NCBI GenBank assembly: GCA_964646605.1
Contig: CAZYEX010000100.1
Span: 1 to 27,512 of the forward strand
Origin: SBAX01 sp964646605
GTDB lineage: Bacteria > Planctomycetota > Phycisphaerae > UBA1845
Reading direction: 5' to 3'
Length of the DNA stretch: 27,512 nt
The stretch's first letter is position 1. Every line of letters starts with the position of its first letter. This document shows, piece by piece, positions 1 through 7,077 of the stretch. Both the position numbers and the translations under genes were made by a program. The notes below the pieces were generated by a model. The model did not search any database. It saw only the letters and a list, made by a program, of their open reading frames with translations, and had not been told where the DNA came from.

Positions 1-1
1 C

Positions 2-445
2 TATCAGTTTTGTCCGGATCAGGGTCTAACGACCCTGGACGCAATGAGCGGACGTGAAAAATGGCGGATGGAGGATGGGCGAACACTGGCCGGCCATAGT
101 CCAAACGGGGATGTTGTCTTTACGGCGGGCAATATCCTCCAGGTCGTCCATCACGAAAACGGCAACGTGCTCGCAACCGTGGAGGCGCCGTCGGTCTTCA
201 AGGCCGTCTCCAATACGCATGATGGCTCGGTCTACTTATTGGGCCGCGACGGGCGGGTCCTTTGCACCCGGCTCGATGACGTGCCCTATCTTCGCCGTCA
301 GCAGGTGTTGGCCGCACGCCAGCAACTCAACCAGCCGCCGGTGGATGAATCGAAGTCGCCCGAGCGACTTCCCAAGCCCTTTATCCCCCAGCCCGACCCA
401 ACCGAGGACGATCCCCTCCGCAGCAAGAAAGACACCAAACCCTAG
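2..445 (+). CDS. C-terminal part of a beta-propeller (PQQ/WD40-like) repeat protein, truncated by the window edge
   Basis: The frame is open from the first bases of the window, so the true start lies upstream. At least two propeller-like blades can be seen. One contains GLTTLDAMSGREKW, which follows the pattern hydrophobic-LDA-x-G-x-x-x-W typical of PQQ-like blades. The next contains GDVVFTAGN followed by HHENGNVLATVEA, and a third strand set reads GSVYLLGRDGRVLC. The last 45 or so residues are Pro/Asp/Lys-rich, predicted disordered and without propeller pattern. The role cannot be inferred from this fragment; propellers of this kind are often outer-surface or periplasmic binding domains in planctomycetes. 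The stop is at 443-445, and purH follows 33 bp later on the same strand, so the two may be co-transcribed. It could equally be a WD40-like protein; the fragment is too short to decide. Confidence 0.6.
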   Translation, partial: YQFCPDQGLTTLDAMSGREKWRMEDGRTLAGHSPNGDVVFTAGNILQVVHHENGNVLATVEAPSVFKAVSNTHDGSVYLLGRDGRVLCTRLDDVPYLRRQQVLAARQQLNQPPVDESKSPERLPKPFIPQPDPTEDDPLRSKKDTKP

Positions 446-478
446 GCGGCTGGCGTAGGACCGGAATTCGGTTACCAT

Positions 479-2890
479 GTGCCTATGGCCGAGCGCCAAA
501 TCAAACGGGCGCTGATTAGCGTCTACGACAAAACCGGCATCGTCGATTTCGCCCGCGCGCTGGTTAACGAGTTCGGCATCGGGATCATCTCCACCGGCGG
601 TACGGCATCACTTCTCAAGGAGAACGGCATCCCCGTCACGCTGGTTGAGACTATTACCGGCTTCCCGGAGATGCTCGACGGCCGGGTCAAAACGCTCCAC
701 CCGAAAATCTACGCGGCGATCCTGGCCGATCGAGACAATCCGGAGCACATGCGACAGCTTGCGGAACAAGGCATCGAACCGATCGACATGGTCGTAGTAA
801 ACCTCTACCCCTTCGAGAAAACCGTGGCCGATCCCAACTGCACGTTCGAGCAAGCCATCGAGATGATCGACATCGGCGGGCCGTGTTTGCTACGCGCGGC
901 GGCGAAAAATCATCGACATGTAATCCCGATCGTTCGTCGCGAAGGATTGGAGTATGTTCTCGAAGAACTGCGCGAGAATCGGGACCTCCTCGAAACCGGT
1001 CGGGCGGTACTGGCCAGCGTCGTCTATGAAGAGACCTCGGATTACGATCGCACCGTCGATGAATACCTATCGAACCGTTGGACCGAGCTACGTTGCGGAC
1101 CTGGTCCTTCCATCACCCCGACGGAATTGGTCCCGGTAATGGACTGGATGCAGCACTTGCGCCTTTGGAAGGCCAGGGAATGCGGATATGGCGAAAACCC
1201 GCACCAACGAGCGGCGCTTTACAAGCAGTCGGGAAGTGATGTCATTCTCAAGCCGGTACCGTCGGCATCGCTTTCCCTATCGTACAACAACTACAACGAC
1301 GCCGACGCGGCGCTGGGGCTTTGCCGGGAACTCACCCGAGCGCTCGCCGGAACAGAGGGGAGGGCAAAGATTCTCTTTGCCCGTCAGCCCGAGACCCCTC
1401 CCGGACCGACCGCGACACGGTTCGCTCCGGTCGACGACGAGATTCTCACCCGAAGAAAGCTGCCACACTGGCAGATCCCGGGCGCGACCTATTACGTCAC
1501 CTTCCGCAGCGCCATTGGCGTGCTGACGACCGAGGAGCGGGACATCGTGATGTCGAGTATTCGTCACTGGTCGGGCGTGCGACTCGACCTGCACGCCGCG
1601 GCTGTCATGCCGGATCATGTCCATATGCTGCTGACCCCGCGCGACGTCGGCGAGACGACGGATCGGCAACACAACCTCTCCGCGCTGCTCCAAAGCATCA
1701 AGGCCCACAGCGGCCGGGAGATCGCCCGCAGGCGCGGCGGTGACGTGCGGCAAGTCTGGGTGCGCGAGTCGTTCGATCGATGGGTGCGCAGCGAGTCGGA
1801 TTTTATCGAAAAGTACACCTACATGGCCAACAACCCCGTCAAGGAGGGGCTGGCGGACAGTCCAGAGGCGTACCGTTGGTGGTACGGCGTCGAGGCCCTG
1901 CCCGGTGATCCATGCTTCGAAGAATCGGCGCGGCAAGCCGGCGGCGCCGGGGAGGACAAAGATCCTCTTTGTCCTCCCAGCACTGCGGGCAAAGAGAATC
2001 TTTGCCCTCCCAGCACTGCGGGCAAAGAGAATCTTTGTCCTCCCGGCACTGCGGGCAAAGAGAATCTTTGCCCTCCCCTTACTTGTGTGTTCATCAAACA
2101 CACCAACGCTTGCGGAGTTGGCGTCCACGCCGATCCGATCGAGAGTTACCGCAGAGCCTACATCGGCGATCCCAACGCCGCGATGGGCGGAGTCCTGGCG
2201 TGCAACTTTGACGTAACGCCGACGTTCGCCGAGGCCGTCATGGAGACGTATGACCGATGGGGAAAGTCGCTCGGCGCGGGCGGGTTCTTCGCGGAGGTTT
2301 GGGTCGCGCCGGAGTTCAACGTCGAGGCCGTTACCCTGATCCGGAATCACAAGAAGAGCTGGGGTGGAAAGGTCCGACTGCTCGTCGTTGGTGACATGAG
2401 CGTGGCGCCGACCGCGGACGAACTCGACTATAGAAAAATCGCCGGTGGAATGCTCGTTCAAACCGCCGACAACATCGGTCTCCACGAAGACCAGTGGAAA
2501 GTCGTCACCAAGCGAGCGCCGAGCGATTGTGAGCTTTCAGATTTGAGATTGGGCTGGCTGATCGCCAAGCACACCAAGAGCAACGCAATCAGCATCTGCA
2601 AGGACGGTATGCTCATCGGCAACGGCGCGGGGCAGATGTCGCGGGTGATGAGTTGCCGCATCGCCACGTGGCTGGCCAAGGAAAACCGGCACGATGACAT
2701 GCTGAAGGGCTCGGTCGCTGCCTCCGACGCCTTTTTTCCTTTCCCCGACGGGCCCAACATCCTCATGGACGCGGGAGTGACGGCCATCATCCAGCCCGGC
2801 GGGTCCAAGAACGACGACAAGGTGATCGCCGCCTGCGACGAGCGCGGCGTAGCCATGATCTTCACCGGCACCCGCCATTTCCGCCACTAA
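479..2890 (+). CDS. purH: Bifunctional purine biosynthesis protein PurH (AICAR transformylase/IMP cyclohydrolase) carrying an in-frame transposase insertion
   Basis: PurH carries out the last two steps of de novo IMP synthesis in the cytoplasm. Residues 6-150 are the MGS-like IMP cyclohydrolase domain (STGGTA, GFPEMLDGRVKTLHPK, IDIGGP). The AICAR transformylase domain begins near residue 160 (YGENPHQRAALY about 236, LSYNNYNDADAAL about 270) and resumes at residue 535 with the catalytic KHTNACGVG (K540, H541) and the closing GTRHFRH. Between these lie about 240 foreign residues: a RAYT transposase domain (326-475) and a repeat of 11 residues (GKENLCPPSTA). The product is 803 aa where the family is about 520-560; without the insert it would be 563. 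There is no stop or frameshift across the junctions. The start is GTG at 479 or ATG at 485; neither has a clear Shine-Dalgarno. Whether the fused enzyme is active is unknown, since the insert lies in a loop directly before the active-site strand. Confidence 0.95.
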   Translation: MPMAERQIKRALISVYDKTGIVDFARALVNEFGIGIISTGGTASLLKENGIPVTLVETITGFPEMLDGRVKTLHPKIYAAILADRDNPEHMRQLAEQGIEPIDMVVVNLYPFEKTVADPNCTFEQAIEMIDIGGPCLLRAAAKNHRHVIPIVRREGLEYVLEELRENRDLLETGRAVLASVVYEETSDYDRTVDEYLSNRWTELRCGPGPSITPTELVPVMDWMQHLRLWKARECGYGENPHQRAALYKQSGSDVILKPVPSASLSLSYNNYNDADAALGLCRELTRALAGTEGRAKILFARQPETPPGPTATRFAPVDDEILTRRKLPHWQIPGATYYVTFRSAIGVLTTEERDIVMSSIRHWSGVRLDLHAAAVMPDHVHMLLTPRDVGETTDRQHNLSALLQSIKAHSGREIARRRGGDVRQVWVRESFDRWVRSESDFIEKYTYMANNPVKEGLADSPEAYRWWYGVEALPGDPCFEESARQAGGAGEDKDPLCPPSTAGKENLCPPSTAGKENLCPPGTAGKENLCPPLTCVFIKHTNACGVGVHADPIESYRRAYIGDPNAAMGGVLACNFDVTPTFAEAVMETYDRWGKSLGAGGFFAEVWVAPEFNVEAVTLIRNHKKSWGGKVRLLVVGDMSVAPTADELDYRKIAGGMLVQTADNIGLHEDQWKVVTKRAPSDCELSDLRLGWLIAKHTKSNAISICKDGMLIGNGAGQMSRVMSCRIATWLAKENRHDDMLKGSVAASDAFFPFPDGPNILMDAGVTAIIQPGGSKNDDKVIAACDERGVAMIFTGTRHFRH
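1357..1383. repeat. Left terminal REP-like palindrome of the purH insert
   Basis: The core 1362-1382 is a hairpin with 9-bp perfect arms (GGGCAAAGA / TCTTTGCCC) and loop TTC. The whole 27 bp is the exact reverse complement of 2052-2078 at the other end of the insert, so the two ends point towards each other. Confidence 0.9.
1951..1977. repeat. Perfect 27-bp palindromic hairpin at the 3' end of the transposase domain
   Basis: GGAGGACAAAGA and TCTTTGTCCTCC form 12-bp perfect arms around the loop TCC. It is a variant of the REP-like unit; its loop (TCC) fits the left-end orientation (TTC) better than that of the downstream array (GAA). It has C-to-T and matching G-to-A changes in both arms relative to the other copies, so pairing is kept. 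Confidence 0.88.
1987..2078. repeat. Three tandem 33-bp palindromic repeats, right end of the purH insert
   Basis: Hairpin cores lie at 1987-2007, 2020-2040 and 2053-2073 (period 33 bp), each GGGCAAAGA-GAA-TCTTTGCCC; the second has one T for C in the right arm (G-T wobble). The connector is CTCCCAGCACTGC, with one change in the third gap. The 33-bp period equals 11 codons, read as GKENLCPPSTA in PurH. The last copy plus CTCCCC forms the right inverted-repeat end. No similar copy was found elsewhere in the window. Confidence 0.9.
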
Positions 2891-2947
2891 GCCCCTCCTC
2901 TGCCGCGAACGGCGGCATCCATGCGTCCGCACCACAACGGCATGCTG

Positions 2948-2976
2948 TTGACACCTTGGCCAAGGTCGATTGTACT
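2948..2976 (+). promoter_or_regulatory. Sigma-70-type promoter for tRNA-Pro
   Basis: TTGACA (2948-2953, perfect -35) is separated by 17 bp from TGTACT (2971-2976, 4 of 6 matches to TATAAT). The expected transcription start near 2983 is about 19 nt upstream of the tRNA. Confidence 0.6.
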
Positions 2977-3001
2977 CACCCGCGGTCGATGAACATCGCC
3001 A

Positions 3002-3076
3002 CGGGGCGTGGCGCAGTTTGGCTAGCGCGCCTGCTTTGGGAGCAGGAGGTCGCAGGTTCGAATCCTGTCGCCCCGA
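3002..3076 (+). tRNA. tRNA-Pro (anticodon UGG)
   Basis: The acceptor stem CGGGGCG (3002-3008) pairs perfectly with CGCCCCG (3069-3075), with A3076 as discriminator. The anticodon arm CCTGC-TTTGGGA-GCAGG has anticodon TGG at 3037-3039. The T arm contains GGTTCGAATCC. CCA is not encoded. A matching promoter lies just upstream. Confidence 0.97.
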
Positions 3077-3096
3077 TTTTTCGCCCGCAGGGCGAA
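3077..3096. terminator. Hairpin directly after tRNA-Pro, possible terminator
   Basis: TTCGCCC (3080-3086), loop GCA and GGGCGAA (3090-3096) form a perfect 7-bp stem preceded by TTT. There is no T run after the stem on either strand, so intrinsic termination is not certain. It may serve both the tRNA and the oncoming L,D-transpeptidase transcript. Confidence 0.35.
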
Positions 3097-3104
3097 GAAT
3101 AGAG

Positions 3105-3136
3105 CAGGTGAGCACAGGGACAGGTGAGCAGGTGAG
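3105..3136. repeat. Short direct repeats CAGGTGAG (three copies)
   Basis: The octamer CAGGTGAG occurs at 3105-3112, 3121-3128 and 3129-3136 in the gap between tRNA-Pro and the L,D-transpeptidase stop. No function is evident. Confidence 0.5.
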
Positions 3137-3166
3137 GGGAGGATGGTACACACGCGTGTCCGTCTC

Positions 3167-4171
3167 TCAACGTGCGTGCGTGCCCGACGCGAGCGCCGGT
3201 TGAGCGACGAAGCGTACGCGAGTGCCAACCCGTAGCATCTTCCCCAGCCGCAAGGCGTCCCAGTTGGTCAGACGGAAGCATCCGTGCGAACCGGTTTTTC
3301 CGATCAGCTCGGGATTGGGGCTGCCGTGGATGCCGTAGCCGGGCAGACTCAGTCCGATCCAACATCGCCCCACAGGATTGCGCGGGCCGGGCGGGATCAG
3401 GAGCTTGCGATCGACCCCCTTCACCTCCGGCCACATCTTGGGATCAAACGTATAGCTTGGGTTTTCGGTGATGACCACGACCTTGGCCTCGCCGGAAGGG
3501 ACCTTTTCGCGATGCTTGGCGATGGAGCAGTGAAACAAGGCGACCACGCGGTCATCGGCGGCCCGCACGCGCATCACCTTCTCACCGACGTCGATTTCGA
3601 GGAGCTGCCCTCGCGTCGACCTCGACGCATCCTGGACTCGCGGGACCGTGAGAACGTCGCCGGGTTTCACGCGCCCTAGGTCGCGGCCCGGATTCAGTCG
3701 AGCGAGCAATCCTCGTGAACAATGAAACTTTTCCGCGAGGGCGGCGAGGACGTCCTCATGTCCCAACTTGGTGAGTCGGCTCTTCTCGATCCAGTTGCCG
3801 GGTACGTGGCCGATGTCGTCGAAGTCAGACGGCGTCACCGTGTAGAGGGTGAGGGCCCGTTCCGCGTCAAGTCCAAGCATGCCGACCGTCGGGGCGTCGA
3901 GCTTCCCGGTGGGCGACAATCCGCGCAGGCGTTGGAACTCGCGTGTGGCCAGGTCCGTCTTTCGACCCAGGCAACCGTCGATCAAACCCGGGGAGAAGCC
4001 TTCGCGCTCGAGGGCAACCTGCCAGGCGATGCGCGAGGGTAACGACGCAGAGTCGTCGCCGGCGCGGGCGATCGGGCCGACGCCGACGGCGAGGACAGCC
4101 GCAAGGACCATTCGCCCGACGCGCAAACCGGATGCGGTCCCCGCCTTCGTAGCTCGTTTGTCGTTACGCAC
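3167..4171 (-). CDS. L,D-transpeptidase (YkuD domain) with peptidoglycan-binding and LysM-like modules
   Basis: This is an exported cell-wall enzyme of 334 aa. A hydrophobic N-terminal segment (MVLAAVLAVGVGPIARA, residues 21-37) is a likely signal peptide. It is followed by a PGBD-1-like module (REGFSPGLIDGCLGRKT about 56-72, TREFQRLRGL), a LysM-like segment (LARLNPGRDLGRVKPGDVL, about 156-175) and the YkuD catalytic domain. The catalytic motif is present: H282-G-S and S295-HGC298, where C298 is the nucleophile expected to cross-link peptidoglycan stems or attach proteins to them. The start used is GTG at 4171; ATG at 4111 (residue 21) would also keep the signal peptide. No Shine-Dalgarno is seen for either. 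The MFS gene lies 85 bp upstream on the same strand, so co-transcription is possible. Planctomycete peptidoglycan is sparse, but such enzymes are found in the phylum. Confidence 0.92.
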   Translation of the reverse strand: MRNDKRATKAGTASGLRVGRMVLAAVLAVGVGPIARAGDDSASLPSRIAWQVALEREGFSPGLIDGCLGRKTDLATREFQRLRGLSPTGKLDAPTVGMLGLDAERALTLYTVTPSDFDDIGHVPGNWIEKSRLTKLGHEDVLAALAEKFHCSRGLLARLNPGRDLGRVKPGDVLTVPRVQDASRSTRGQLLEIDVGEKVMRVRAADDRVVALFHCSIAKHREKVPSGEAKVVVITENPSYTFDPKMWPEVKGVDRKLLIPPGPRNPVGRCWIGLSLPGYGIHGSPNPELIGKTGSHGCFRLTNWDALRLGKMLRVGTRVRFVAQPALASGTHAR

Positions 4172-4256
4172 ATTTCATTATCGGGTCGGGGTTGGAAAAG
4201 GACCGAACGGATCCCCATGTCACGCGCGCGCGGCAGGGGCAACACTGAGAAGGCCC

Positions 4257-5558
4257 TCAAGGAAGCGGCTCCGACCGTCCGAATCGGGTGTAGAAAACCA
4301 GAACGCCGACCAGCCCGACGGCCCCCGCGGCGCCGAAGGCGAGGACGGGCCCCATCCCGTTCTGAACGCGCTCCCCGACGACCCAAAGGACCGCGCCCAC
4401 AGGCGTTGCCCACATGACCGCCAGACTACGGACGCTCCAATACAATCCGATGGCCTGCGTTCGCACCTCCGGGGGAACCAGGTCGGCGACCATTGCCTTT
4501 CGCGCCGGCTCACCGATCTCTCGCAAGCCTCCGATGATGAAGGCCAGTGCCAAACCAAGCGTACCCAGCGCCGGTCCGAGCAGAATGAGACTAACCGGGA
4601 ACAGTGCGAAGAAGAGAAAGGTCAGCCCGATGAAGGGTTTCTTGGCGAGTCCGCCGCGGCTGGCCAGCGGACCGATCACGATGTAGAGGATTATGTTGGT
4701 GACGGCCTGGATGTTGAGCAGCACGCCCTGATAGAGCGCCGTCCCTTTCTCCGCGTCGGCAGCCAGGATCGGAACGCAGAACAGGATGATCAGCGGCCCC
4801 GCCAGCCCCTCCGCCCAGCGCGAAAGAATGTCGGCGATAAGCAACCGTTTGAGGTTCGGGCTGAATTGTGAAAGCAGATGCCGCGGCCTTTGGAGTGCCA
4901 TCCGCGTGTCACGACTGGCGGTGCGCATGAACCGCCATTGCAGCAACGCGGCCCCCGCCACCAGCGCCAACGCCACCAGAGTGTCCGCCCGTACCCCGCC
5001 GATGCGGCCGAAATACCACACCAACGGGGCGCTGATGCAATAGGCCAGAACCCGCGACAAGCGCCGGAAAATCGACTGCAACGAAAATGCCATCGTTCGA
5101 CGATCCGGGGGCAGCGAATCCCCCACCACCGTGATCGTCGCCGGTCCGGCGATGCTGTCCCAGGCGAACACGAAGGGAATGGCCACGAACACCGCGACCG
5201 TCGAGTCCCACAGGAAAATCACCGCAAGTCCCACCAGCGGCAGAAAGTTGAAAAAGAGCAGCGCGCGACGGGTGTTGAATCGCCCGGCGATCGCCCCCCC
5301 CGCATAATAGTTCACGGCCTCCAACGCGTCGCGATAGAAGCCGTAGAGCCCGACGAGGAGGATCATCCCCGCCTCGCCGCCGCCGGCCCGATCGCGCAGG
5401 GCCTTGAGGTACTGCGGGATCAGCGGGGCCCACAACTCCGTGGCGGCCGTGACCAACAAGATCGTCCCCAAGAGCGCCATCGTCGAGGAGTTGATCCCCA
5501 GCCAATCCCGCCAGGGCAGATTCGATCGTGGACGTATGCCTCGGGGAGTTTCGTCCAT
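4257..5558 (-). CDS. Major facilitator superfamily transporter
   Basis: A 433-aa integral membrane protein with about 11-12 hydrophobic segments, such as MALLGTILLVTAATELW, AVFVAIPFVFAWDSIAG and LGLALAFIIGG. Conserved MFS-like positions include the acidic/basic loop GRFNTRR after the second or third helix and a repeat of a similar loop in the second half (DLVPPEVRTQAIGLYWSVR), which matches a two-fold six-helix layout. The substrate cannot be told; the overall look resembles MFS permeases annotated as drug or sugar efflux. The start at ATG 5558 was chosen because the reading frame further upstream runs into the divergent mdh promoter and coding region and has no membrane or conserved pattern. 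The L,D-transpeptidase follows 85 bp downstream. Confidence 0.88.
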   Translation of the reverse strand: MDETPRGIRPRSNLPWRDWLGINSSTMALLGTILLVTAATELWAPLIPQYLKALRDRAGGGEAGMILLVGLYGFYRDALEAVNYYAGGAIAGRFNTRRALLFFNFLPLVGLAVIFLWDSTVAVFVAIPFVFAWDSIAGPATITVVGDSLPPDRRTMAFSLQSIFRRLSRVLAYCISAPLVWYFGRIGGVRADTLVALALVAGAALLQWRFMRTASRDTRMALQRPRHLLSQFSPNLKRLLIADILSRWAEGLAGPLIILFCVPILAADAEKGTALYQGVLLNIQAVTNIILYIVIGPLASRGGLAKKPFIGLTFLFFALFPVSLILLGPALGTLGLALAFIIGGLREIGEPARKAMVADLVPPEVRTQAIGLYWSVRSLAVMWATPVGAVLWVVGERVQNGMGPVLAFGAAGAVGLVGVLVFYTRFGRSEPLP

Positions 5559-5617
5559 GCCCCGCACCGTAATCGTCCCTCCGCCGAGCCGCAACCTCGC
5601 ACGCTGAATCGTCGAGG

Positions 5618-5645
5618 TTGCAGTCTCACACCGCGTGGTTATCAT
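5618..5645 (+). promoter_or_regulatory. Likely mdh promoter
   Basis: TTGCAG (5618-5623), 16-bp spacer, TATCAT (5640-5645; 5 of 6 to TATAAT). It lies about 55 nt upstream of the mdh ATG in the 141-bp divergent gap with the MFS gene. A Shine-Dalgarno AAGGGA (5688-5693) is 6 nt before the ATG. Confidence 0.55.
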
Positions 5646-5699
5646 TTTGCTGATGACCGTGCAGGGCCGGAGTGCGGGGCAGAAACGAAGGGAAATACC

Positions 5700-6641
5700 A
5701 TGAAACGTGCGAAAATCACCATCGTCGGAGCGGGAAACGTGGGGGCGAGCTGCGCGGTGTGGGCGGCTCAGAAGGAACTCGGCGACATCGTTCTGATCGA
5801 CATCCCCGAGATGGCCGACAAGACCGCGGGCAAAGCACTCGACCTTTTGCAGTGCGCGCCCATTGAGCGTTTCGATTGCCAGATCGTCGGCACCGCGGAC
5901 TACGCCCATGCCAAGGACAGCGACGTGGTCATCGTCACCGCGGGGATCCCGCGCAAACCGGGCATGAGCCGCGACGACCTTATCGCCACCAACGTGAAGA
6001 TCGTCGGAGCCGTTTCAGAACAGATCGCCAAGTACGCGCCGAACGCGGTGCTCATCGTCGTTTCAAACCCGCTGGACGCGATGGTCTACACGGCCTGGAA
6101 GAAGACGGGCTTCCCCGCGCACCGCGTGGTCGGTCAGGCCGGGTGCCTGGATATCGCCCGCTATCGCACGTTCATCGCTCTGGAACTCGGTTGCAGCGTC
6201 GAGGACATTACCGCTCTACTGCTCGGCGGGCACGGCGACGACATGGTGCCGCTGCCCTCGTATACGTCGGTAGCGGGAATCCCCGTCACGCAACTGATCC
6301 CCGCGGACCGACTGAGCGCCATCATCGAACGCGCCAAGGCGGGCGGCGGCGAGATCGTGAAGCTCATGGGCACCAGCGCCTACTACGCCCCGGCCTCGGG
6401 AACCGTGCAGATGGCGGAGGCGATCATCAAGGACAAGAAGCGAATCCTCCCCTGCGCCGCCTACTGCGACCGCGAATACGGCGTGGGCGGATACTTCGTC
6501 GGCGTCCCCTGCGTGCTCGGGGCCAAGGGCGTCGAGAAGGTCATCGAGGTCAAGCTCAACGACGACGAACGCCGACTCTTCGCCACCAGCGTTTCACACG
6601 TGAAAGAGCTGGTGGGCGTTGCCGACGGCTTCTTGCGCTAA
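5700..6641 (+). CDS. mdh: Malate dehydrogenase (LDH-like type)
   Basis: The 313-aa enzyme interconverts malate and oxaloacetate with NAD(H) in the citric acid cycle. The Rossmann fold starts with VGAGNVG (G10, G12, G15) and D34 at the end of the second strand, which favours NAD over NADP. Substrate-binding R85 and R91 lie in IPRKPGMSRDDL; an Arg rather than Gln at the mobile-loop position marks malate rather than lactate specificity. D151 and R154 (LDIARYR) and the catalytic His H178 (GGHGDDM) complete the site. The length is typical for the group. One small oddity is GQAGCLDIAR, where GMAGVLDSAR is common. The start ATG at 5700 has a good Shine-Dalgarno. The gene appears monocistronic, convergent with vapC. 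Confidence 0.96.
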   Translation: MKRAKITIVGAGNVGASCAVWAAQKELGDIVLIDIPEMADKTAGKALDLLQCAPIERFDCQIVGTADYAHAKDSDVVIVTAGIPRKPGMSRDDLIATNVKIVGAVSEQIAKYAPNAVLIVVSNPLDAMVYTAWKKTGFPAHRVVGQAGCLDIARYRTFIALELGCSVEDITALLLGGHGDDMVPLPSYTSVAGIPVTQLIPADRLSAIIERAKAGGGEIVKLMGTSAYYAPASGTVQMAEAIIKDKKRILPCAAYCDREYGVGGYFVGVPCVLGAKGVEKVIEVKLNDDERRLFATSVSHVKELVGVADGFLR

Positions 6642-6662
6642 CGCGGATGCGGAATGGGAACT

Positions 6663-6691
6663 GTAGCGCCACTCCTGGTGGGTGGCGTTAC
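6663..6691. terminator. Stem-loop between convergent mdh and vapC
   Basis: GTAGCGCCAC (6663-6672) pairs with GTGGCGTTAC (6682-6691) over ten positions with one G-T wobble, around the 9-nt loop TCCTGGTGG. It overlaps the vapC stop codon. There is no T run, so it may act as a bidirectional or Rho-assisted terminator or as an RNA-protecting hairpin. It resembles the hairpin at 9374-9396. Confidence 0.45.
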
Positions 6692-7077
6692 ATTCGGGCG
6701 ATTCGCGGGACCACGTCGAAGTGCCGGTCGCGGGAGAAGAGGACCAGGTCATGTTGGAGGACGACGGCGGCGATCCAGATGTCGTTGGTGGGGATGGGGG
6801 CACCGGCCTGATGCAGATGCACGAGCAAGTCGGCATAGAGGTGCGTTGTAGCGTGGTCGGCGAAGGCGACCTCCACGCGCGGCGATTGCAGGAACGTGGA
6901 GAGTTCCCGCTCGTTGGCCGTCGAGCGTGTGCCGCCTCGGAATCCGGCTCTAAGTTCGCCGAGGACGATGAAGGGAAGAACGATTCGGTCCGCGGTCGTT
7001 ACGATCTCTACCGCGGCCGGGTCATTGCGCCGGAAGTCGACGTAGCGGTTCGAATCGAGGGCGATGGCTAGCGCCAT
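6688..7077 (-). CDS. vapC: PIN-domain toxin, VapC/FitB family
   Basis: A 129-aa PIN-domain ribonuclease, the toxin of a type II toxin-antitoxin pair. All four acidic metal-binding positions are present: D8 (IALDSNRYVDF), E41 (VLGELRAG), D99 (TNDIWIAA) and D117 (FSRDRHFD). VapC toxins cleave tRNA or rRNA; the target of this one is not predictable. The length is typical. Its ATG lies within the last codons of the antitoxin gene (10-bp overlap), so translation is probably coupled. The N-terminal LDSNRYVDF and the TND motif are closer to FitB-like PIN proteins than to enteric VapC. Confidence 0.93.
   Translation of the reverse strand: MALAIALDSNRYVDFRRNDPAAVEIVTTADRIVLPFIVLGELRAGFRGGTRSTANERELSTFLQSPRVEVAFADHATTHLYADLLVHLHQAGAPIPTNDIWIAAVVLQHDLVLFSRDRHFDVVPRIARM

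Larger units (their letters stand above)
1357..2078 (+). mobile_element. RAYT (REP-associated tyrosine transposase, Y1/HUH) element inserted in frame in purH
   Basis: The encoded domain has the RAYT signature: RRKLPHWQIPGATYYVTFR at the start, the HUH metal site in MPDHVHMLL (H380, H382 in PurH numbering), RQVWVRESFDRWV, and YTYMANNPVKEGL with the likely nucleophile Tyr448. These enzymes nick and move REP palindromes as single-stranded DNA. The element is bounded by a perfect 27-bp inverted repeat (1357-1383 and 2052-2078), each end itself a hairpin. It is encoded on the purH strand and in the purH frame. Between the left repeat and the YYVTF strand there is no in-frame ATG, GTG or TTG; the first is GTG at 1520, inside the fold. 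The full domain can therefore be made only as part of PurH. The stretch 1358-2077 is exactly 240 codons. Confidence 0.9.

Noticed and set aside
1987..2073. Possible CRISPR array (regular 33-bp repeats with palindromes)
   Set aside because: There are no variable spacers: repeat and connector are nearly identical, and the whole array is coding in the purH frame next to a RAYT.
1357..2078. Intein in PurH
   Set aside because: No Cys/Ser at the insert start, no His-Asn end and no splicing blocks; the content is a Y1 transposase and palindromes.
1277..2485. 402-aa reading frame antisense to purH
   Set aside because: It is open only because of base composition and the stop-free palindromes; no conserved protein pattern, and the plus strand carries clear PurH and RAYT motifs.
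2537..3228. Minus-strand frames reading TGFEPATSCSQ or similar around tRNA-Pro
   Set aside because: A well-known false translation of a tRNA gene.
4878..5699. Upstream extension of mdh in its frame
   Set aside because: The extension is antisense to the MFS gene, has no conserved content, and mdh has its own promoter, Shine-Dalgarno and standard N-terminus at 5700.
5559..5909. Longer N-terminus of the MFS protein
   Set aside because: It would run through the mdh promoter and into mdh; the extra residues show no membrane or conserved pattern.
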